This document shows, piece by piece, positions 1 to 9,423 of a stretch of 64,000 nucleotides of DNA. Origin of the DNA: DATAGF01 sp963835685 (GTDB taxonomy: Bacteria; Actinomycetota; Thermoleophilia; Miltoncostaeales; Miltoncostaeaceae); the NCBI GenBank assembly GCA_963835685.1, contig CAWIGI010000004.1:124001-188000 (forward strand), given 5' to 3'. A model generated the notes under the pieces. That model made no database searches and had not been told where the DNA came from. It saw only the letters and a program-made list of their open reading frames with translations. The position numbers and the translations under genes are program-made. Position 1 is the first letter of the stretch. Each line of letters opens with the position of its first letter.

Positions 1-263
1 CGACACGCCGTAGAGGGTCACGGTGCCGCTCACCTCGTTCGCGACGAGGACGAGGGGATTCCCGGTGGGGCTCTCTCCGCGGGGCACGAAGTGGACGACC
101 TGCGGGCTCCGCCGGTGATGCCGGTGGCGTAGCTGCCGAGCGGCGCGAGCTCCATCGGCCGCGGCGGCGGCGCGCCCACCGCGCCCCCCGGCCGCGAGGC
201 CGGCCCCGCCCGCCCGCCGCCGCCGCCACCACCCACGCCAGCGCCCGTCGTCCGCGCATCGAC
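1..263 (-). pseudogene. Broken N-terminus of a secreted choice-of-anchor I type protein
   Basis: Read leftward from an ATG at 263, the first codons give a signal-peptide-like start (MRGRRALAWVVAAAAG). A frame change is then needed to continue into a small-residue stretch and ELAPLGSYATGI, which resembles the beginning of the choice-of-anchor I beta-propeller family. After about ten residues another frame change leads to VHFVPRGESPTGNPL and then LVANEVSGTVTLYGVS, which resembles the C-terminal end of the same family. The roughly 400 residues normally between them are missing. The window edge cuts the gene, so more may lie to the left. Either an internal deletion has left a remnant or the assembly collapsed here. 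Family assignment is from remembered motifs. Confidence 0.4.
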
Positions 264-355
264 CCTCCGTCTCCGTGGTCAGTCCCGACGGAGGAGGCTA
301 TGGGCGAGGATGTTGCGATCCTGCGACCGCGGCGGATCGGTCGCGCAACACCCGC

Positions 356-1165
356 CTACCGGCGGACCAGCACCACGGTCTCGACGCTGCGGCCGCGCTC
401 CTCGTAGCCGTAGGAGCGCATCCGCGCGATCCACTCGTCGGGCGACGACCGGCCCGCGGGGTCCGGGTGCAGCTCCACCAGCACGGCCGGCACGTCGCGC
501 CAGTCGGCCTCGCCGGAGCCCTCCAGCAGGTCGTACTCGCTGCCCTCGACGTCGATCTTGATCGCCGCGACCGGCAGGTCGCACGCCTCGAGCACGTCGC
601 GCAGGCCCACCAGGCGCACCTCGTGCCCCCCGCTCCCGCCGTCGCCGTCCACCAGCCGGCTGCCGCTGGGGTCGCGGGCGTCGAGCTGCCAGACGGCCGT
701 GCCGGCCTCGCGCCCGGCCGCGGCCTCGTGCAGCGCGATGCGCGGCGCCAGCAGCGGGTTGAGCTCCAGGTTGCGCCGCAGCATCGCGGCGTTCTCGGGC
801 CCCGGCTCGTATGCGGTCACGCGCGCCTGATCGGCCGTGCGGGCGGCGAGCAGGCTGAAGACACCGATGTGCGCGCCCAGGTCGATCACCGCGCGCGGCC
901 CGGATCCCCGCAGGACGATGGGCGCGAGCGCCCGGTAGGCGCCGTAGGCGAGGGCCTCGGAGACGATGTACATGTCCGACGTCCTGGTCCGCACGGCCAC
1001 CCGGATGCCGTTGCGCGCACGCACCACCCGGATCCCGCCGGCACCCCGCCCTGGGAGCGCCTTCATCGCCAAGGCCTCGGGCCAGTTGGAGTAGGCCCGG
1101 ACATACTGGCCGGCCCGCCCGGCCTTTACGGCCAGGAGGCGCGCGCTCTCCCCGACGCTCGGCAT
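356..1165 (-). CDS. FkbM family SAM-dependent methyltransferase
   Basis: This 269-residue protein carries the FkbM-type methyltransferase core. The SAM-binding glycine loop VIDLGAHIGVFSLL lies near residues 93-106, an acidic ribose-binding segment YEPGPENAAM follows, and the family motif KIDVEGSEYDLL is near residue 205. FkbM enzymes O-methylate sugars and secondary metabolites; the substrate here is unknown. It stands alone, with no glycosyltransferase or sugar operon beside it. The ATG at 1165 sits 9 bases behind a TAACAT hexamer, so it may be translated from an almost leaderless message. The frame is intact and the length is normal for a single FkbM domain. Confidence 0.85.
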   Translation of the reverse strand: MPSVGESARLLAVKAGRAGQYVRAYSNWPEALAMKALPGRGAGGIRVVRARNGIRVAVRTRTSDMYIVSEALAYGAYRALAPIVLRGSGPRAVIDLGAHIGVFSLLAARTADQARVTAYEPGPENAAMLRRNLELNPLLAPRIALHEAAAGREAGTAVWQLDARDPSGSRLVDGDGGSGGHEVRLVGLRDVLEACDLPVAAIKIDVEGSEYDLLEGSGEADWRDVPAVLVELHPDPAGRSSPDEWIARMRSYGYEERGRSVETVVLVRR

Positions 1166-1174
1166 GGCGCCGGG

Positions 1175-1180
1175 ATGTTA
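1175..1180 (-). promoter_or_regulatory. Putative -10 box of the FkbM gene
   Basis: TAACAT on the minus strand ends 9 bases before the ATG at 1165. It fits the TANNNT-then-start arrangement seen at many genes in this window. Confidence 0.4.
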
Positions 1181-1238
1181 GTGGAGCGCGCCGAGCCGCG
1201 GGCTTTCCGCGGGGGCGCCGGCCGGGCGCGTCCGCCTG

Positions 1239-1332
1239 TCAGCCCGGGCCGAGGTGGCGGAGCTTGAACGGGTTCACGACCGAGCTCACGGCCTGGATCT
1301 GTCCGCCCGCCACGCCGCGCGCGGGGCTCGTC
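1239..1332 (-). pseudogene. C-terminal remnant of an ECF41/SigJ-like sigma factor
   Basis: About 30 codons with almost perfect G/C third positions end in GGQIQAVSSVVNPFKLRHLG and a stop at 1239. This closely resembles the end of the SnoaL-like C-terminal domain of ECF41/SigJ-type sigma factors, where a (D/G)G-x-I-x-x-(I/V)-x-SVVNPDKLRHLG ending is typical. No sigma-2 or sigma-4 region precedes it, and the coding signal fades before position 1340. I read it as a decayed or truncated remnant between the FkbM gene and the reductase gene. The assignment rests on one short motif. Confidence 0.4.
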
Positions 1333-1409
1333 AGAGGCGGGTGTCGATCGGGGGCGCGGCCGTTCGTCGCATCCGCAGAAGGACAACCGGATTCGCGAGA
1401 GGAGCACCG

Positions 1410-2024
1410 ATGGGAAAGCTGGCTGTGGGGACGTTCGTGACGCTGGACGGCGTCATGCAGGCGCCGGGCGGCCCCGATGAGGACCGCGACGGGGGGTTCG
1501 AGCACGGCGGTTGGCTGGTCCCTCTCTTCGACGAGGACCTGGGGCGGATCAGCGTCGAGCAGACCGAGCGGGCCGAGGCCCTGCTGCTGGGGCGCAGGAC
1601 CTACGAGATCTTCGCCGCCCACTGGCCCCGGGTGGCCGACGGCCCGATCGCGGCGAAGCTCAACGCCATGCCGAAGTACGTCGCCTCCCGCACGCTCGAG
1701 GCCGTCGACTGGAACAACTCGACGCTCATCGAGGGCGACGTCGCCGAGGCCGTCGCCGACCTCAAGGCCCGGATCGACGGCGAGATCCAGGTCATCGGCA
1801 GCGGCGACCTCATCCAGACCCTCCTGGCGAACGACCTGGTGGACGCGATGACGCTCTGGGTCTTCCCGGTCCTCCTGGGCACCGGCAAGCGGCTCTTCGC
1901 GGAGGGGACGAGGCCCCTGGGCCTGGAGCTCACCGGCACCACGACGTCGAGCACCGGCGTCGCGATCCAGACCTACCGGCGGGCGGGCGCGCTCAGCTAC
2001 GGCTCGTTCGCCCTCGATCGATAG
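1410..2024 (+). CDS. Dihydrofolate reductase family protein (RibD C-terminal-like, YyaP type)
   Basis: The 204-residue product starts MGKLAVGTFVTLDGVMQAPG, the standard opening of the RibD C-terminal/DHFR-like family, with LLLGRRTYEIFAAHWP near residue 52 and IQVIGSGDLIQTLLANDLVD near residue 128 forming the NADPH-binding fold. Members are small reductases of mostly unknown substrate and are not true folate enzymes. The frame stays open upstream to 1254, but ATG 1410 has GGAG eight bases ahead and matches the family N-terminus. It lies beside a sigma-factor remnant of the type whose family often sits near such genes, which may be coincidence. Confidence 0.85.
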   Translation: MGKLAVGTFVTLDGVMQAPGGPDEDRDGGFEHGGWLVPLFDEDLGRISVEQTERAEALLLGRRTYEIFAAHWPRVADGPIAAKLNAMPKYVASRTLEAVDWNNSTLIEGDVAEAVADLKARIDGEIQVIGSGDLIQTLLANDLVDAMTLWVFPVLLGTGKRLFAEGTRPLGLELTGTTTSSTGVAIQTYRRAGALSYGSFALDR

Positions 2025-2054
2025 CGGAGCCGCACCGCGGCGGTGCCCGGCGGC

Positions 2055-2060
2055 GATAAT
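2055..2060 (+). promoter_or_regulatory. Putative -10 box of the LuxR-type regulator
   Basis: GATAAT ends 5 bases before GTG 2066 and 8 bases before a second in-frame GTG at 2069, so the message may be leaderless or nearly so. Confidence 0.4.
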
Positions 2061-2065
2061 CGCCG

Positions 2066-3709
2066 GTGGTGGATGCCACCGCCCAGCTCGACCGTGGGCG
2101 CGAGGCCTACGAGCGACGCGCGTGGGCCGACGCCCACGAGTGGCTGTCCGGCGCCGACCGGGCGGCGCCCCTGGGGCCGGAGGATCTCGAGCTGCTGGCG
2201 AGGACCGCCTACATGCTCGGCCGCGACGACGACTACGTGGGCGCCCTGGAGCGCGCCCATCGCGCCTATCTCGATGCCGGCCAGGCGCTGCGCGCCGCGC
2301 GCCTCACCTGGTGGATCGGCCACAGCCTGCTCTTCCGGGGACGAACCGGGCCCGCCATGGGCTGGTTCGCCCGCGGGGAGCGGTTGCTCGCGCGCGCGGA
2401 GGGGGACTGCGTCGAGCGGGGCTACCTGCTGATCCCGGTGCTCCTGCAGCACGCGCTCGGCGGCGACCACGAGGCCGCGCGCGCCACCGCGGCCGAGGCG
2501 ACGGCGATCGGCGAGCGGTTCGGCGACCGCGACCTGGTCGCGATGGGCGTGATGGAGCAGGGGCACGCACTGGTCAGGACGGGGCGGACGGAGGAGGGCC
2601 TCCGCCTGGTGGACGAGGCGATGGTGTCCGTGACGACGGGGGACCTGTCGCCCATCGTCGCCGGCATCGTCTACTGCAACACGATCGCGTTCTGTCAGAG
2701 CGTCTTCGAGCTCGGGCGTGCCCGGGAGTGGACCGACGCGCTGACGCGCTGGTGCGAGCGCCAGCCCGAGATGGTCGCCCACATGGGGCTGTGCCTGGTG
2801 CACCGCGCCGAGATCATGACCCTGGGCGGCGAGTGGGCGGCCGCGCTCGACGAGGCCCACCGGGTCGGCGGTCGTTTCGCGCAGGGCATGCTGAACCAGC
2901 GGGCCGTGGGCCACGCCGCCTACCGCAGGGGCGAGGTGCATCGCCTTCGCGGAGAATTCCGCGCAGCGGAGGCGGCATTCCGGGACGCGAGCCGGGAGGG
3001 GCGGGAGCCGCAGCCGGGACTCGCACTCCTGCGACTCGCCCAGGGCGACGCCGCCGCCGCCGCCGCCGCGATCCGGCGCGTCCTCGACGAGACGGCCGGA
3101 CGCCTGAGGCGCGCGGCATTGCTGCCCGCCTACGTCGAGATCATGCTCGCCGTCGGCGACGCCGATGAGGCTCGCAGCGCCTGCCGGGAGCTCGAGGAGA
3201 CGGCCGAGCTTCATCGGAGCGAGGCCCTTTGCGCGATGTCCTCCCACGCTCGGGGGGCAGCGGCCCTGGCCGAGGGCGCCGCCCGGCGGGCCCTCATCGA
3301 CCTGCGCGATGCATGGCGCCGGTGGGGGGAGCTGGGAGCGCCGTACGAGGCCGCGCGCGCCCGCGTGCACGTCGGGCTGGCGTGCCGCGCGCTGGGCGAC
3401 GAGGACGCCGCCGGGCTGGAGCTCGAGGCGGCTCGTGCAACCCTCGAGCGGTTGGGGGCCGTCCCGGACCTCGCGCGCCTCGACGCGCTCGCGCCGAGCG
3501 CCGCGAGCACCGGCGCCCATGGGCTGACGGCGCGAGAGCTCGAGGTGCTGCGCCTCGTCGCCGCGGGCGGCAGCAACCGCGAGATCGCCGCGACGCTGGT
3601 GATCAGCGAGCGCACCGTCGCGCGGCACCTGCAGAACATCTTCGCCAAGCTGGGCGTCTCGTCGCGCACCGCGGCGGGCGCGTTCGCGTTCGAGCACGAC
3701 CTCCTCTGA
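2066..3709 (+). CDS. LuxR family regulator with helical-repeat sensor region
   Basis: The 547-residue protein ends in a LuxR-type helix-turn-helix: LTARELEVLRLVAAGGSNRE near residue 487, then ERTVARHLQNIFAKLGVSSR. The roughly 480 residues ahead of it are alanine-rich, amphipathic helices resembling tetratricopeptide repeats, as in the C-terminal half of MalT/LAL regulators, but there is no ATPase domain with a Walker motif. It probably senses a ligand or partner through the helical repeats and binds DNA as a dimer. The GTG start is chosen because a GATAAT box lies just upstream. A small gene follows, separated by a 125-base gap holding a hairpin. Confidence 0.8.
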   Translation: MVDATAQLDRGREAYERRAWADAHEWLSGADRAAPLGPEDLELLARTAYMLGRDDDYVGALERAHRAYLDAGQALRAARLTWWIGHSLLFRGRTGPAMGWFARGERLLARAEGDCVERGYLLIPVLLQHALGGDHEAARATAAEATAIGERFGDRDLVAMGVMEQGHALVRTGRTEEGLRLVDEAMVSVTTGDLSPIVAGIVYCNTIAFCQSVFELGRAREWTDALTRWCERQPEMVAHMGLCLVHRAEIMTLGGEWAAALDEAHRVGGRFAQGMLNQRAVGHAAYRRGEVHRLRGEFRAAEAAFRDASREGREPQPGLALLRLAQGDAAAAAAAIRRVLDETAGRLRRAALLPAYVEIMLAVGDADEARSACRELEETAELHRSEALCAMSSHARGAAALAEGAARRALIDLRDAWRRWGELGAPYEAARARVHVGLACRALGDEDAAGLELEAARATLERLGAVPDLARLDALAPSAASTGAHGLTARELEVLRLVAAGGSNREIAATLVISERTVARHLQNIFAKLGVSSRTAAGAFAFEHDLL

Positions 3710-3735
3710 CCGCCGATGGCGTGAATTGACCACGC

Positions 3736-3751
3736 CTTCCCCGTCGGGAAG
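3736..3751. other. Short inverted repeat between regulator and small gene
   Basis: CTTCCC-cgtc-GGGAAG forms a perfect 6-bp stem with a 4-base loop, 27 bases past the regulator stop. There is no T tract, so it is either a weak terminator or an operator for the downstream gene. Confidence 0.35.
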
Positions 3752-3834
3752 TTGGTGGATCCGGGCGATGCGCCGGTCCCCGCTCCGTCCGTACCGTCGC
3801 AGGGAGCGATCCGCCACGAGGAAGGAGGAGCGAG

Positions 3835-4122
3835 ATGAGTGCCTATGTCGTCGTCCACCACCGGATCAGGGACGCGGAGGCCGCGTTTGAGCGCGGGCAG
3901 GCCCTGCTGGAGGGCAGGGGCGCGCCCCCCGGCGCGCGGGTCCTGCAGTTCTACCCGAGCCGCGACCGGTCGGCCGTCGAGTGCCTCTGGGAGGCCGACT
4001 CCGTCGAGACGCTGCGGCGGTACGTCGAGTCGGTCCTCGGGGACTCGAGCGAGGACGAGTTCTTCGAGGTCGACGCCGACCAGGCGCGGGGGCTGCCCCA
4101 GCCGGCGGCGACGGGAGCCTAG
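3835..4122 (+). CDS. Small conserved-looking protein, possible ferredoxin-fold dimer
   Basis: A 95-residue acidic protein with no recognised family. It begins MSAYVVVHHRIRDAEAAFER and has a strand-helix-strand feel (VLQFYPSRDRSAVECLWEAD, then an acidic helix), like small ABM or DUF4242-type ferredoxin-fold proteins; this is only a resemblance. A strong ribosome-binding site (GGAAGGAGG) sits 7-8 bases ahead of ATG 3835, and TACCGT at 3792-3797 could be its -10 box. It probably depends on the LuxR-type regulator next door, though nothing in the sequence proves that. Confidence 0.6.
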   Translation: MSAYVVVHHRIRDAEAAFERGQALLEGRGAPPGARVLQFYPSRDRSAVECLWEADSVETLRRYVESVLGDSSEDEFFEVDADQARGLPQPAATGA

Positions 4123-4260
4123 ATGGAGTTCCTGAGAGCGTTGTTGTCCGGGCCTCCCTGGAGGCCGGGCGGATCGCGAGGCCGCCCAGGTGCCGGCGAT
4201 AGCGCTCGGATGCCGAACCGTCACTCTTGACCGGGCCGCGGCGGCGACGGATCATCGGAT

Positions 4261-5656
4261 ATGGCGCGCCATCCGGCCTCGGCGTGGCTCGCTCCTTGGG
4301 CGATCGCGCTGGCCCTCCCGGCCGGCGCCGCGGCCGCGCCCGGCCAGGTGTCGCTCCACGGCCTCCCCGCGTTCAGCAACGGCCCCCAGGTCCTGGCGAC
4401 GTGGGACCCGGCCTCGTTCACCCCGACCAGCGTCGGCCGCCAGTACCGGGTGACGGTGCGTGGACCTCACGGTGCCGGGGCTGAGCTCGCGGGTCGTCCC
4501 CGCGGCGGAGCCCGAGGTGAGCGCTGAGCCTGCTCGACGGCCACGAGTACTCGATCCGGGTGCGGGCGGAGGAGATCGACTGCGGGTCTCTGGCGTGTGC
4601 GAGGACGATCACATCAACGGCCCGCCGAGCGAGGCCCGGGTCACCCGCGTCAACTCGGCGGCCCCGGTCGTCGCCGCGCAGATCAACGGCGGCGACCCGT
4701 ACACCAACGCCCCGACCGTCGTGCTCGACGTCTCGGCCCAGGATCCGGCGGCCCCGGGCCGGCCGGGGAGCGGCGTCCGGACCCTCGAGGTCAGCCAGGC
4801 CGGGGCGTTCTCGTGCTCGGCGGTGGGCGGCGCCGACTGCCGCGTCCCCTTCGCCCCGAGCGTGCCGATCACCCTCGCCCCCGGCCCGGACGGGCCGCGG
4901 ACCGTCTCCGTGAGGGCCATCGACGGCGCGACGACCGCGGGCCCCTCGCCCCCGGCCCTCGACGGGAACACCTCGGCGCCGGCGCAGGCCACGGTGCTGC
5001 TCGACCGCCTGGCCCCCAGCCCCAAGGTCGGCATGAGCGCGCCCAGCGCGAGGCCGGGCGTGCCGCTCGCCCTGGGCGGGCGCCGGAGCGTCGACGGCGC
5101 CGGGGGCGCCGCCGACAGCGGCCTCGACCCGTCCGGCTTCGTCTGGAGCTTCGGGGACGGGTCCGTCGCCCGGGGCGTGATCGTCGGGCACGCCTACGCC
5201 CGGCTCGGCACCTACAAGGGCACGCTCACCCTCATCGACCGGGCGGGCAATGCGGCGGCGGCGGCCTTCACCGTCTTCGTCGGCGACCGCACCGGGATCG
5301 TCACGCGGGGCCGGGGCCGGCTGCTGGCGCCGCGCCGGCTGACCGGGCTGGCCACGCGCCGCACGACCGCCCTGAGGTGGCGCCGCAACCCGCTCGCGCG
5401 CTTCTACAACGTCCAGCTCTACCGGGCGCGCCTCGTCCGCGGGGGGGTCGTGCGGCGACTGCTCGTGTTGACGTTCCCCCGCCGGCCGCGGCAGAGGATC
5501 CCCGGCAGGCTCCTGAGGCCGGGCACCTACCACCTCGTGGTGTGGAGCGGTCTCGCCTCCGGCCGCTCGACCTACGCGAGCAAGCCCTGGATCGTCGTGG
5601 TGCTCAAGGTCGCGCCGCCGCCGAGCCCGGGTCGCGCTCAGGCCGCCGGGAGGTAG
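4261..5656 (+). CDS. Secreted FN3/PKD surface protein, frameshifted
   Basis: The ATG at 4261 starts a clear signal peptide (hydrophobic run LAPWAIALALPAGAAAA). A fibronectin type III-like stretch follows in broken frames (RQYRVTVRG, then LLDGHEYSIRVRAEE, then NGPPSEARVTRV), so frame changes are needed near 4455, 4525 and 4600. From about 4600 the frame is continuous to 5656 and holds Ig-like repeats, a PKD domain (FVWSFGDGSVARGVIVGHAY near 5140-5200) and a basic C-terminal fibronectin-like domain. It is likely an exported cell-surface or wall protein. Its last 19 bases overlap the end of the convergent small gene on the other strand. Confidence 0.65.
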
Positions 5657-5889
5657 AAGCGCGGGCCGAACGGGTCCGGGTCGTGGGCGGGGAGGTCGTG
5701 CTCCACGCTCATGCGCACGAGGCCGCGGGTGGCCATCTCCGACGCCAGCGCCACGAACTCGTCCGGCGTCAGCGCCGCGCCGCGGTGCACGACCCGCTCG
5801 TAGAGCACGCTCTCGCGGAGCGGCTGGTGGGCCTCGTCGAGCGCCCGCAGCACCAGCCCGGCCACCTCGGCGTGCGCGTCCATGCTCAT
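5638..5889 (-). CDS. Small protein coupled to the acyl-CoA carboxylase operon
   Basis: An 83-residue protein, MSMDAHAEVAGLVLRALDEA onward, rich in helices, ending FGPRFYLPAA. Its ATG overlaps the stop of the carboxylase alpha subunit gene in an ATGA arrangement, so translation is coupled and it is the last gene of the mutase-carboxylase operon. I do not recognise a family. The helix pattern (ALTPDEFVALASEMATRGLV) resembles a small winged-helix or adaptor. A role in assembling or regulating the carboxylase is a guess from position only. The start could also be the second ATG, two codons later. Confidence 0.6.
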   Translation of the reverse strand: MSMDAHAEVAGLVLRALDEAHQPLRESVLYERVVHRGAALTPDEFVALASEMATRGLVRMSVEHDLPAHDPDPFGPRFYLPAA

Positions 5890-7670
5890 GAGATCACCGC
5901 GATGGGCTCGTCCGCCTGGACGGCCTGCCCCTCGGCCACGTGGAGCTCGCGCACCGTGCCCGGCCGGTGGGCGGGGACCTCGTTCTCCATCTTCATCGCC
6001 TCGACGATGCAGACCACGTCGCCGGCGGCGACCTCCTGGCCGATCTCCACGAGCACGCGCAGCACCGTCCCCTGCATCGGGGTCGCGACGACCTCGGGCG
6101 CCGCGCCGTCGCGCGCGGCGCCGCCTCCGCGGGCCGTGACGCGCTTGGACCTGCGCGGTGCCGGGGCGGCGGGGCCGCCGCCGCCCGCGCCGGCGGCCTC
6201 GGGGTAGCGCAGGGCCACCTCGAAGCGGCGCCCCCCGACCTCGGCGGTGAAGCGGCGCTCGGCCATGGGCGGCCCCTCGCCGGCCTCGTCCGCCGGCAGC
6301 GCCGGGCCGCCCGGGGGCGGGAGGGGCGTCGGCTCCTCGGCCATCCGCGCGAGCAGCGCGTGGCAGGCGCCGCCGGCGATGAACTCCTCCTGCTCCAGCA
6401 GGAAGCGGTGGAAGGGGATCAGCGTGACGGGCCCCTCGACGACGTACTCGTCGAGCGCCCGGATCATGCGGCGCCGGGCCGCCTCGCGGTCGACGTCCCA
6501 GACGACGAGCTTGGCGATCATCGGGTCGTAGATCTCGGGGATCGCCGACCCCGCCCGCACGCCGGAGTCCACCCGCACGCCCGGCCCGGACGGCTCCCGG
6601 TAGGCCGTGATGAGGGCGGGGGAGGGGAGGAAGCGCGCCGAGGCGTCCTCGGCGTTGATGCGGCACTCGAACGCGTGGCCGCGCGGCGCGACCTCGTCCT
6701 GGGCGATCGAGAGCCGCTCGCCCGCGGCGACCCGGACCTGCTCGCGCACGAGGTCGATCCCGCAGACCTCCTCGGTGATCGTGTGCTCCACCTGGATGCG
6801 CGTGTTCATCTCGAGGAAGAAGAACTCGCCGCCCGACACCAGGTACTCCAGCGTCCCCGCCGAGGTGTAGCCGACGGCCCGGGCCGCCCGTACCGACGCC
6901 TCGCCCATGCGCTCCCGCAGCGCGTCGTTGACCACCGGGCTGGGGGTCTCCTCGATCAGCTTCTGGTGCCGGCGCTGCACCGAGCAGTCGCGCTCGCCCA
7001 GCCAGACGCAGCCGCCGTGGGCGTCGGCGAGCACCTGGATCTCCACGTGGCGGGGCTCGGGCAGGTAGCGCTCCAGATACACGGTCCCGTCTGCGAAGAA
7101 GCGCTCGCCCTCGCGGCGAGCCCCCTCGAACGCGTCCTCCAGATCGTCGGGGGAGGGCGCGACCCGGAACCCCTTGCCGCCCCCGCCCGCAGCGGCCTTC
7201 ACCGCCACCGGGTAGCCGATCTCCTCGGCGACCGGGCGGGCGGCATCGACGTCGGGGACGGGCTCGGTCGCGCCGGGCACGATCGGGACGCCGGCCGCCG
7301 CCATCAGCGCCCGGGCGCCGGTCTTGGAGCCCATCGCGTCGATCGCGTCCGGCGGCGGCCCGATCCACGTGATCCCGGCCTCGCCGAGCGCCCGCGCGAA
7401 GGCGGCGTTCTCGGCCAGGAAGCCGTAGCCGGGGTGGACCGCCTCGGCGCCGGCCTCGCGCGCGACCTCCAGGATCCGCGGCACGTTGAGGTAGCTCTCG
7501 GCAGCCGGCCCGGGCCCGAGCAGCCAGGCCTCGTCGGCGTGGCGCACGAAGAGGGCGTCGCGGTCGACCTCGCTGTAGACGGCCACCGACGCGATGCCCA
7601 TCTCCCGCAGCGTGCGGAACACCCGGATCGCGATCTCGCCCCGGTTGGCCACGAGCACCTTGCCGAACAT
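5886..7670 (-). CDS. Acyl-CoA carboxylase alpha subunit (biotin carboxylase plus carrier domain)
   Basis: The 594-residue protein starts FGKVLVANRGEIAIRVFRTL, the biotin carboxylase N-terminus. It has the ATP-grasp glycine loop KAAAGGGGKGFRVA near residue 158 and ends in a biotin-carrier domain with EAMKMEN near residue 561, where the lysine is biotinylated. It carboxylates biotin with bicarbonate and ATP, then passes the carboxyl group to the beta subunit. Being encoded with a beta subunit, an epsilon-like subunit and methylmalonyl-CoA mutase, propionyl-CoA is the most likely substrate, though actinobacterial alpha chains often serve several beta chains. It overlaps its neighbours on both sides by 1-4 bases. 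Confidence 0.93.
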   Translation of the reverse strand: MFGKVLVANRGEIAIRVFRTLREMGIASVAVYSEVDRDALFVRHADEAWLLGPGPAAESYLNVPRILEVAREAGAEAVHPGYGFLAENAAFARALGEAGITWIGPPPDAIDAMGSKTGARALMAAAGVPIVPGATEPVPDVDAARPVAEEIGYPVAVKAAAGGGGKGFRVAPSPDDLEDAFEGARREGERFFADGTVYLERYLPEPRHVEIQVLADAHGGCVWLGERDCSVQRRHQKLIEETPSPVVNDALRERMGEASVRAARAVGYTSAGTLEYLVSGGEFFFLEMNTRIQVEHTITEEVCGIDLVREQVRVAAGERLSIAQDEVAPRGHAFECRINAEDASARFLPSPALITAYREPSGPGVRVDSGVRAGSAIPEIYDPMIAKLVVWDVDREAARRRMIRALDEYVVEGPVTLIPFHRFLLEQEEFIAGGACHALLARMAEEPTPLPPPGGPALPADEAGEGPPMAERRFTAEVGGRRFEVALRYPEAAGAGGGGPAAPAPRRSKRVTARGGGAARDGAAPEVVATPMQGTVLRVLVEIGQEVAAGDVVCIVEAMKMENEVPAHRPGTVRELHVAEGQAVQADEPIAVIS

Positions 7671-7860
7671 CAGCGGCGGCCCCTCCGGCGGAGGGCCCCC
7701 TCGATCCCGGCGCGGCGCCAGCGCGAGCGGTAGGCCGGCGGGAGGGGGTCCCGAGCGGCCAGGCGCTCCTCGTCGAGCAGCGCGCCCACCGCGGCCGCCA
7801 GCGCGGCGAGCTGGGCCGGCGCCGGCTCGCCGCCGGCCCGCACGACCAGCCGCGAGGCGG

Positions 7861-7864
<4 letters not shown>
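7670..7864 (-). CDS. Acyl-CoA carboxylase epsilon subunit-like protein
   Basis: This 64-residue protein (VTASRLVVRAGGEPAPAQLA, then a helical segment and DPLPPAYRSRWRRAG) has the size, position and pattern of the epsilon subunits (AccE/PccE) that stabilise actinobacterial carboxylases: a short strand, a helix over the middle, and a conserved SRWRRAG-like end. The GTG start overlaps the beta-subunit stop as GTGA, and its own stop shares one base with the alpha-subunit ATG. It has no catalytic residues. The call is based on position and pattern, since epsilon subunits diverge strongly. Confidence 0.75.
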
Positions 7865-9419
<1,555 letters not shown>

Positions 9420-9423
<4 letters not shown>

